34,663 nt of DNA, from the NCBI GenBank assembly GCA_028712095.1, contig JAQTQU010000004.1, forward strand, positions 1 to 34,663. The letters are read 5' to 3'. Origin of the DNA: Candidatus Peribacteraceae bacterium. Lineage in GTDB: Bacteria; Patescibacteriota; Gracilibacteria; Peribacterales; Peribacteraceae. Numbering within the stretch: position 1 is the first letter of the stretch; every line of letters starts with the position of its first letter. The position numbers and the translations under genes were made by a program. Under the pieces are notes generated by a model that searched no databases, had not been told where the DNA came from, and worked only from the letters and a program-made list of their open reading frames with translations. Positions 16,967 through 23,880 of the stretch are shown piece by piece.

Positions 16967-17899
16967 TCAACCAAGTCCGATCAACCCAGGGATCGTCTTG
17001 AGAAACGCTCCAAGCTGATTGACGATTAACCACCATGCTCCTGTAGTGCCTGTCGTCCAAGCGAGACCGTATGTCACAAGTGCAGCCGTCCCGACAGAAG
17101 CAACGAGACTAACGGGATTGGAGAGTGCCGACCATCCTCCTTTGAGAACGCCGTCGAGAGCCGCGTGCGTTGCTTTGAAAGGAATACTGAAGATTGCCGC
17201 GGCCATTTTCAGTATCGAATCGAGTGTCCATTTCGCCGCATCAAGGAGTTTACCACCCGCAAATTTCAGCTTGTCGAGTGACCAGTGCCCAACTTTTCCG
17301 ACCCTTGTTGCAATTGATTCAGTCAGGCGGCCGACAAACCCTTTCTCCTCTGTTTTCGCTTTCCCGGTGAGCCCTTGAATCACATTGCCCGCAACATCCA
17401 GTGGAAGTGCGGGGAGAGTGATAGTACCCGCCAGCAGATCGCGAACCTCCGTGGCAGTGGAGGTGATAATGCTGCGCGGGATCTCGTACACATTTCCAAC
17501 CACTGGGATCTTTGAAATAGTATTCCTCGCAATCTTATCCAGCCCCCAGATCCCCAGAGCCGGAATGGGTGCTGCCGCGATGGCCCCGTACTTAAATACC
17601 TTGCCAAGGGGTTCTCGGACCGCCTCGCGCGAGGTGCGCCACAGCGTAGCGCTGACTTCGGGCCCTTCGCCATTTCCGTTCTCTCCGTTCTCCTCTTTAT
17701 TTTCAGCTTCCTGTTCCTTCAGGTATTCATCAATAATCTTCTTGCGCATTTCGGGTGTCACAGTGGGAGTAGACGCGCCATCACCACCTTCTTTCTTATC
17801 TTTCTTCTTCTCTTTCTCCTTCTCCCCTGCAGGCGCCTCTTGCTCCGCAGGCTTCTTTTTTTCTTTGGGTTCTGCCTCTGGTGAAGTCATTGTTGTCAT
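16967..17899 (-). CDS. Lys/Glu-rich membrane protein of unknown function
   Basis: 310 residues. Residues 1-80 are extremely charged and low complexity (PKEKKKPAEQEAPAGEKEKEKKKDKKEGG). From about 100 on the protein is hydrophobic/amphipathic: KVFKYGAIAAAPIPALGIWGLDKIAR (~100-125), ITLPALPLDVAGNVIQGL (~160-177), MAAAIFSIPFKATHAALDGVLKGG (~232-255), and a C-terminal hairpin LVASVGTAALVTYGLAWTTGTTGAWWLIVNQLGAFL (~265-300). Likely a membrane protein with a cytoplasmic charged head. It starts 5 nt after the giant gene's stop, so the two are one operon. No family recognised; a membrane anchor or partner for the 1776-residue protein is a guess from position. Confidence 0.75.
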   Translation of the reverse strand: MTTMTSPEAEPKEKKKPAEQEAPAGEKEKEKKKDKKEGGDGASTPTVTPEMRKKIIDEYLKEQEAENKEENGENGNGEGPEVSATLWRTSREAVREPLGKVFKYGAIAAAPIPALGIWGLDKIARNTISKIPVVGNVYEIPRSIITSTATEVRDLLAGTITLPALPLDVAGNVIQGLTGKAKTEEKGFVGRLTESIATRVGKVGHWSLDKLKFAGGKLLDAAKWTLDSILKMAAAIFSIPFKATHAALDGVLKGGWSALSNPVSLVASVGTAALVTYGLAWTTGTTGAWWLIVNQLGAFLKTIPGLIGLG

Positions 17900-17904
17900 G
17901 GCAA

Positions 17905-20900
17905 TTACGGTAACTTCTGATCTCTCTCGGCGGCTGCGACAGAGCTCCAGACCTCCAAGAATTGCTTGAACGAAACGAGACGCTCGCGCTCTTCAAGATA
18001 TTGCTTCATCAGACGTGCTTCGTGCACAGAGAGATGCAGGGGGTGCTGCATTTCACCCTCTGCTCCTCCGTGGCTTGTGAGCATCGAGCGCAGGAAAGCT
18101 TCATTCAATGCGACATTCTCAAGGTACCGCTCGTAGGCGGCGCGGGCCGCAGGATCTTTGTTCTGCGTAACATACTCCTGATATGCAGGGTCCTGGGAGA
18201 GACGCCGCTGAACCCAGGAGGGAATGGCCGAGGAGAATGCTCGATACTCTGCATCGCCCATGAGCCAGTTCATTGGAATATAGAAAAGCTTCGAATTCGC
18301 AATGGTTACTGATTTGAGGCTATCAGACCGACGATTGGCACTATTGCCCACATTGAGAATCGTGGCATCAACCGTAGCCACGGTAAGCAGCGTAGTGAAA
18401 TCAAGAGCAACGGGGTCGACTCCCCTCCTCACGAGGTCGGCATACTCGCGCTGACGCTGTTCGAGTAAGTTCTGTGCCCCCCGGTAAGCATCCTGTGCAG
18501 CCCGGGCACCGGCTTCGGCAGTAGGTAGACCTTGGAGTTGCCGATCGATAGATTCGAGTCGGTCTTTGATTTGCTGAAGCTGTATGGCAAGCGAGTCCCT
18601 GCGCTTCTGTTCATCTGTGGTCGGAGTGGCGAGTACAACCAGTCTTTTGTACTCCTCCTGATAATCTAACCGTTTCTTTTCAAGTTGTTCACTTTCCTTT
18701 TTGAGTACATTCAAATCAGCCACATCTTTGGCCAAACGATCCATGTCTTGCTTGGTGCGATCGCGGGCCGTCGTTGCAGCCTCGATTTCACTCTTCTTTG
18801 ACTGCTCTGCCTGCTCATACTGACCGATTGCATCCTTGAGCTTATCACTCTTCGCCAATGCCTGAAATTGATTTGCCTGCAGAATCTCCATGACGTATCG
18901 TTTTTGAGAGGGTTTCAGATCCTCCCACTTCGTCGCATCCCCCCATAGCGTCTTCGCGATCTTGGCCTGCAACGGAGCAATTGTCTCCCGAACCTCTACT
19001 TCACTGATCGGACGTGGAGGGTCCGTAGGCACCCCTTTTGTGAAGGTTAGACGATCGGTGCGCTTGATGCCCGTGTGTTCGAAGGCACTCACCGTTGCGT
19101 TAGGGGCGAGTATGTCACGAATGGGATAATTGCCCCCATCGAAGAAGCTGACCATCGCTTGTTCCTCTTCCTCGTATTGCTTCTTACCCATTTCCGGATC
19201 CAATTCCTTGAGTGGGAAACCGAACACGCGGGAAACGCTCTCCAGGAACGACCCAACATATTCGTGCAGAAGCGGAATCGTCATCATGTAGTCATGGATC
19301 CCCTTAAGCTCCGTCAACGTGCGCCCTGTAATGTTGACCGTACCGTCGAAAATGAATTCCACGACACCCGGACCCTTAGTGATAACCGTCATGCCAATAG
19401 CCTTGCCCGTCTCCACAACAAACTTCCATGACGCTGCAAAATCCTCCACGACTTCCGGCTTCAGCTTCGCATACGTCAGCCGGGCCCAATCGTGAATCGC
19501 ACCTCCCGTATCCCACGCCCAGTCTTTCGCAGCAGCCGCAATCTCCGGCACCTTGTGAATCCCCTGCTTCATCATCACCCACGCCTGCACGCCGTACTTC
19601 TTGACGAGCGCTGCGGCTTCATCATAGGTGTAACCGAACAGATCCGCAGCGGCCTCAAGGTAGCTCCTGTTTTCCAGCATCTCCTTCGTCGGCATCTGGC
19701 ACTCGGACATGATCACCTCGAACATCGTGGCGGGCTTGAGGGAGGTCGAACGGTTCATGACATAGCGGCGCTGAATCAGATCGGCACCCTGCTCGGCATT
19801 GGTATCGGTGTTGCCGCCGGAAAGCCCGTTGATGCGCGCCACGTCGGCACACAGGGATTCAAAGGCAAGGTATGCCACTTCGCATGCCTTCTCTCTGGAA
19901 CCCGTGACACCAAGATTGTCTTCGATATCAGAAACGCGCAGCGACCGGGGCACGCCGAGCGAGAATCTCTTGCTGCCCGTAGCGCCTCCAGACTTCACGG
20001 CATTGCGCCATGCGAGCAGCTCCTGCACCGCAATGGGATTCTTCTCATTCATCAGGACACGGATGGCCGCCTGCCCCGCCGGCTGCATCAGCACTGCATA
20101 GCGCTTGTCGAGCGCGGCTCCGCGCCGGCGGAACGCCTCTAACGGAGAGGTACGATCCTCCTTATTCTTCCAGCGCAGGTTTTCACCCAAAAGGTCGCGG
20201 CCCGTACGCTGCTTCACAATCGCATTCACACCCAGCAGAATCGGCAGACCCAGCAGGACAAATTTGCCCTTCTTGTTCTTCCATATCTCTTTGATCATCC
20301 AGTACGCGGCGAAGGCGATGGCGATCACTTCGGCCTTGCCCACCATGTCCGTATTCCACAGGTCCTTCATGGATTCGATGCCGGTGCGCAGCCACCGGTC
20401 CACGGGGTTCGTGAATTCGTCTTCGTCCTCGATCTGCTCTTTGGCCTTGAGACTGCCGCGCATTTCAAAGAGCAGGCGCTGCTGCAGAGCGTTCACCGCC
20501 AGGCGGGCATCGATCACCGAAACCTTCTCGGTGCGGCCCTGATACTCGTACGTCTGCTCTTCGCCCGTGACGAAGGCCTCGAGAAACGCCGCCTTCGCGG
20601 GAGAGTCCTCCAGTGCGATTTCGAGCGAGGCACGCACTTTTTCCGGCGGATCCATGGTCCAGCGGCCGATACCGGCGGCAAGGTTGAGCGCGGGATTCGC
20701 CGGGTCTTTGGCCTGTCGCAGCAGATCCAGGGCACGGGGATTCAAGTTGAGTCCGCGCTGCTTTAAAGGAGAGAGGATGTCGCGCCCCGCCTGCGTTTCG
20801 ACGATGGCACGCGCATCGATCGTGCGCAGGAACGCCTGCCGCTCGGCAGGTTTCATCTTGGCCATCTGCTCATCCACGAACTTGTCCTGATCTTCGGGCG

Positions 20901-23226
20901 TGCGAAGTTTTCCTGCTGCCTGCAAGAGCTGTCTGGCCTCTTTCAAACCAGCCTCGGGATCTTTCTTGGTTCCCTTGTGCATGGCGGTCCACAGCGTCAG
21001 CTGACGCAGCCTTCTGGAACAGGTACTCCAGCCCATCGTATTCAGCTGCCCAATCACGTGCTGATTAGCCATGAGGAGTGCCTCCGCCTGCACATTGTGC
21101 TCCGACGGAGAAACTGCTGGATCACCGCGGAGTGCCTTCAGCTGCGCCTCCCTGCGGCTATGCAACCCGGTTTCGGTCGTCTCGAGGAACCGCTGCGCAC
21201 CCGAAGATGTCTTGAGCAGCTTCTCGAGCGAGGCCTTGCCGTCCTTCAGGGCTGCCTGCTGATTCAGTAGTTTGAGGAGGTCGGCATCGTGTTCCGGATC
21301 CCAGAAATTCTTGCGGATCCCCGCGATGTAGTCCCACCAGATGCCGGCCCCGGCCTTGGTGAGTTTCCACAGTTCCGATGCATGCATCGACACTGATTCC
21401 TTCCACGTGATATCGGCAACATGTGACCTCCCCATTGCATCACAAATAGTTTTTGCCTTTGCAGAGACGGTCATGTTTTTCAGTTCCAACTCCAGATCAT
21501 CTTTGGCACTGACTTTAATCTTCTTCGCGGGATCTGCGGGATCTGGTTTCTCAACCTCTGCAACAATCAATGTGCCATCGCCTCCATCGACAATAAGACC
21601 TTTGGTCTTCAGCCCGTTGAATTGATCCTTGGCTTTAACACGTGCTGCAGCCTCCTTGTCCTCCAGAGAGAAGAATGTGAAATACTCCAGCAGCAGTGCT
21701 TCGTTCACGAGCAACCGTTTGCCGGTGGCATCAACAGCCTTGACGGAATTTTCGATGATCGTCTTCGCTGCCTCTGCCCCGACCTTGACCCCGTCACCCA
21801 ACTTGGGCATCTTCGCAATTTCAACCAAGCGCCCCACTGCAATGTCGTACTGTGCGTCCGACAGTGGCTTCACTACATCATCGGTCAACCGCGCGCGCAG
21901 CGCCAGCGCCGAGAGCGAAACGCCTGTGGGATTATCGATCTTCACACCCTCGCTCCTGAGGTACTCCTCCGCCTTGCCGGTATTCCACAGGCTCAAAAGA
22001 TCGCGCGAGAAATCCTCGATGGAAACCGTTTGGGATGGGACTGTCTTCTTCAATTCTGCCTCCGATTTCGCACGGTCCGCCTCTACCGCATCCCTTCCGC
22101 CTTTGAGGATGGCGAGGATGAGTTTCTTCGCTTCGTTGGCGTCTTTGATCTTGTACTTCTTCAGAATTCGATCCACCTGCATAGCCTCCGTCAACTCCAC
22201 ACTGGTCTTGAGCCCGAGAGCTTCCTCGATTTTCTTTTTCTGATCATCCGTCAGCTTGGCCTTCTTCAGAATCTCCAGCCGTTGAATGAGTGCATCAAGA
22301 CGGAACTTTCCATTGCGCTCAAGCGACAGATGAATGAGCGCCTCCTGATCGGTACCGCCGAGGCGGTCCAAGTAGCGCAGGCGCTCCTGGAACGCATCCG
22401 CGATGAGCTTTTGCTGATTCATCTGAAGCTCCGACAACTTGGTATCGATGGCCCGCATGGCCGCCTCCACTTTCTTGCGCTCCTCCGGATTCAGAAGCTC
22501 GATGCCGCCGGTCTCGCGGACGATCTTGAGCAATGCCGAGCGCCGAGCGGTCGCGTCGGTGGCCGTGGTGAACGGCGTAAGGCTCAATGCGGGAATGCCA
22601 ATGGCCTTGAATTTGTCCGTCCACTTCCTGGCATCCTTCAGATCATCATCGGTGGCCCAGAGAATATCCTTCATCAGATCGACCAATTGATCGAACCGCT
22701 TCTTGAACGCATCGACGTTCGTCTTCTTCTCGAGGATGCCGCGGAGCTCCGTATCGAATCCCGGAAAGTCCCCTTCCCCTCCGGCATCGCTGTAGGCTTT
22801 CTGCAGTTTCCGGAGTTCGTCGATGGTCGCCTGCAGGATCTCTGAACACTTTTTCGCCAGATCCGTGGATTTGTCCTTGGCAGCGTTGATGGCCTGCCCC
22901 TCGCCCGTAAAAGCATCATGGCTCTTCTGCAGGAACGACAGGGCAATGGCATTGAGCCACTTCTTGGAATCATTGCCCGCAAGCAATTCCACCTGCGACG
23001 CGATCATGTTGAGCGTTTCCTCATCCGCGAGCATCTCTTTGATCCTTTGGTCATTCAGCGTCGTTGCAGCGTCACGGAGCGCCTTCTTGGCTTCAGCGAA
23101 TCCGGGGCCGCGCTTTTCCGTATCCAGCCGCATCGCATCGCCGCTGCGCTCCGGCGTCTTGTCGTAAATCAGCCGCGCTTCGCGCAGGCCTTCAGACCCA
23201 AAATCCGGAAAGAGTTTTTGTGTCAT
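17905..23226 (-). CDS. Giant (~1773-residue) uncharacterised protein with a central membrane hairpin and coiled coil
   Basis: The ATG at 23226 (MTQKLFPDFGSEGLREARLIYDKTPERSGD) is preferred over the track's TTG at 23235 because the promoter leaves 11 nt before it. Residues 1-960 are soluble and helical, including LLKIVRETGGIELLNPEERKKVEAAMRAIDTKLSEL (~225-260), reminiscent of the repeats in the 882-residue protein. At ~965-1005 two hydrophobic helices (VIAIAFAAYWMIKEIW, FVLLGLPILLGVNAIV) with basic flanks form a hairpin. A mixed region with many short motifs follows, then a coiled coil at ~1460-1600 (KQDMDRLAKDVADLNVLKKESEQLEKKRLDY). The C-terminus is helical (LSVHEARLMKQYLEERERLVSFKQFLEVW). 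No family recognised. Followed after 5 nt by the 310-residue membrane protein gene. Probably a membrane-linked structural or secretion-type component; this is inference only. Confidence 0.8.
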   Translation of the reverse strand: MTQKLFPDFGSEGLREARLIYDKTPERSGDAMRLDTEKRGPGFAEAKKALRDAATTLNDQRIKEMLADEETLNMIASQVELLAGNDSKKWLNAIALSFLQKSHDAFTGEGQAINAAKDKSTDLAKKCSEILQATIDELRKLQKAYSDAGGEGDFPGFDTELRGILEKKTNVDAFKKRFDQLVDLMKDILWATDDDLKDARKWTDKFKAIGIPALSLTPFTTATDATARRSALLKIVRETGGIELLNPEERKKVEAAMRAIDTKLSELQMNQQKLIADAFQERLRYLDRLGGTDQEALIHLSLERNGKFRLDALIQRLEILKKAKLTDDQKKKIEEALGLKTSVELTEAMQVDRILKKYKIKDANEAKKLILAILKGGRDAVEADRAKSEAELKKTVPSQTVSIEDFSRDLLSLWNTGKAEEYLRSEGVKIDNPTGVSLSALALRARLTDDVVKPLSDAQYDIAVGRLVEIAKMPKLGDGVKVGAEAAKTIIENSVKAVDATGKRLLVNEALLLEYFTFFSLEDKEAAARVKAKDQFNGLKTKGLIVDGGDGTLIVAEVEKPDPADPAKKIKVSAKDDLELELKNMTVSAKAKTICDAMGRSHVADITWKESVSMHASELWKLTKAGAGIWWDYIAGIRKNFWDPEHDADLLKLLNQQAALKDGKASLEKLLKTSSGAQRFLETTETGLHSRREAQLKALRGDPAVSPSEHNVQAEALLMANQHVIGQLNTMGWSTCSRRLRQLTLWTAMHKGTKKDPEAGLKEARQLLQAAGKLRTPEDQDKFVDEQMAKMKPAERQAFLRTIDARAIVETQAGRDILSPLKQRGLNLNPRALDLLRQAKDPANPALNLAAGIGRWTMDPPEKVRASLEIALEDSPAKAAFLEAFVTGEEQTYEYQGRTEKVSVIDARLAVNALQQRLLFEMRGSLKAKEQIEDEDEFTNPVDRWLRTGIESMKDLWNTDMVGKAEVIAIAFAAYWMIKEIWKNKKGKFVLLGLPILLGVNAIVKQRTGRDLLGENLRWKNKEDRTSPLEAFRRRGAALDKRYAVLMQPAGQAAIRVLMNEKNPIAVQELLAWRNAVKSGGATGSKRFSLGVPRSLRVSDIEDNLGVTGSREKACEVAYLAFESLCADVARINGLSGGNTDTNAEQGADLIQRRYVMNRSTSLKPATMFEVIMSECQMPTKEMLENRSYLEAAADLFGYTYDEAAALVKKYGVQAWVMMKQGIHKVPEIAAAAKDWAWDTGGAIHDWARLTYAKLKPEVVEDFAASWKFVVETGKAIGMTVITKGPGVVEFIFDGTVNITGRTLTELKGIHDYMMTIPLLHEYVGSFLESVSRVFGFPLKELDPEMGKKQYEEEEQAMVSFFDGGNYPIRDILAPNATVSAFEHTGIKRTDRLTFTKGVPTDPPRPISEVEVRETIAPLQAKIAKTLWGDATKWEDLKPSQKRYVMEILQANQFQALAKSDKLKDAIGQYEQAEQSKKSEIEAATTARDRTKQDMDRLAKDVADLNVLKKESEQLEKKRLDYQEEYKRLVVLATPTTDEQKRRDSLAIQLQQIKDRLESIDRQLQGLPTAEAGARAAQDAYRGAQNLLEQRQREYADLVRRGVDPVALDFTTLLTVATVDATILNVGNSANRRSDSLKSVTIANSKLFYIPMNWLMGDAEYRAFSSAIPSWVQRRLSQDPAYQEYVTQNKDPAARAAYERYLENVALNEAFLRSMLTSHGGAEGEMQHPLHLSVHEARLMKQYLEERERLVSFKQFLEVWSSVAAAERDQKLP

Positions 23227-23237
23227 AAAATCCAACT

Positions 23238-23266
23238 ATTGTACCAAAAATCGGGTTTTTGTTCAA
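23238..23266 (-). promoter_or_regulatory. Promoter of the giant gene
   Basis: Minus-strand TTGAAC, 17-nt spacer, TACAAT, then 11 nt to the ATG at 23226, giving a leader of about 5 nt. The spacer contains the inverted repeat CAAAAA-CCCGA-TTTTTG, a possible regulator site. Confidence 0.7.
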
Positions 23267-23307
23267 TGGAGCACAGAGCCTTTGCATAAGCCAAGAACGA
23301 GAATAGC

Positions 23308-23607
23308 CTAGGGCTGATAGGCCTCCCTGCGGTGGCGGACGGCGAGGACTTCGATGACGTGCGTACGGCCCTTCACATCCACGAGGACGCGATAATCACC
23401 CACACGGAACCGAAATAAACCCTGACGGTTGCCCTGCAACGGTTTGGCAAAGTGCAGCGGATCGACATGGGCGGCATACCACTCCATCTTGTCGAGAATG
23501 CGCGTGGCAATCATGCGCGGTAACCGCGCGAGGTCCTGTTGCGCTGAGGACGATATTTTGATGCTGGGAGTCCGAGCATCTGCCGGACTTCCTCGGTCGT
23601 GTACCAC
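23308..23607 (-). CDS. RelE/ParE-family toxin of pair 2 (start uncertain)
   Basis: The family region reads SIKISSSAQQDLARLPRMIATRILDKMEWYAAHVDPLHFAKPLQGNRQGLFRFRVGDYRVLVDVKGRTHVIEVLAVRHRREAYQP, a full RelE/ParE fold with the usual LP...FRFRVGDYRVL...HRREAY marks. No ATG, GTG or TTG lies just before SIKISSS; the nearest in-frame start is the GTG at 23607, which gives 99 residues and overlaps the antitoxin by 97 nt. The track's 23853 start runs through the antitoxin and is not credible. Either GTG is used, a rare start (ATC/ATA) is used, or the junction carries a frameshift. Function as in the family: mRNA cleavage or gyrase inhibition. Confidence 0.78.
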   Translation of the reverse strand: MVHDRGSPADARTPSIKISSSAQQDLARLPRMIATRILDKMEWYAAHVDPLHFAKPLQGNRQGLFRFRVGDYRVLVDVKGRTHVIEVLAVRHRREAYQP

Positions 23608-23819
23608 TCGCCTCTCGCGATCTGCCTCCGCGCCTCCGCGATATCCGCTTCCAACTCCTCCATCGTGCGTTTCCTCCGCGGTTTTACGGGGACTAAATGA
23701 GCCACCGGCTCGCCGAAGCGCATGATGACGAAGTGGACATTGTCCCTGCGTGCCTCGTTGAGAATCTTCTGCATATTCGCCCGGAGGGAACGGACGCCAA
23801 TCGTGCGGGTCTTTGCCAT
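23511..23819 (-). CDS. Phd/YefM-type antitoxin of pair 2
   Basis: 102 residues from the ATG at 23819. MAKTRTIGVRSLRANMQKILNEARRDNVHFVIMRFGEPVAHLVPVKP is the Phd/YefM DNA-binding fold (the short sheet-helix with FVIMRFGEPVAHLVPV). The helical C-terminus (ELEADIAEARRQIARGEWYTTEEVRQMLGLPASK) should wrap the toxin. The last 14 residues (YRPQRNRTSRGYRA) are basic and unlike the family, and they overlap the toxin frame. It should neutralise the toxin and repress the promoter upstream, where a perfect palindrome lies. Confidence 0.83.
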   Translation of the reverse strand: MAKTRTIGVRSLRANMQKILNEARRDNVHFVIMRFGEPVAHLVPVKPRRKRTMEELEADIAEARRQIARGEWYTTEEVRQMLGLPASKYRPQRNRTSRGYRA

Positions 23820-23844
23820 GGTCTGAAGGGGAAGAACGATCCAT

Positions 23845-23873
23845 AGTGTACACAAATGTGTACTCAATTTCAA
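23845..23873 (-). promoter_or_regulatory. Promoter and operator of toxin-antitoxin pair 2
   Basis: Minus-strand TTGAAA, 17-nt spacer, TACACT, ending 25 nt before the antitoxin ATG. The spacer and -10 contain a perfect inverted repeat GTACACA-AA-TGTGTAC (23848-23863), well placed for self-repression by the Phd/YefM-type antitoxin. Confidence 0.72.
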
Positions 23874-23880
23874 GTGATCC

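Noticed and set aside
21622-22845. 407-codon plus-strand ORF
   Set aside because: Shadow of the giant minus-strand gene, which is open over its full length with a promoter at its start.
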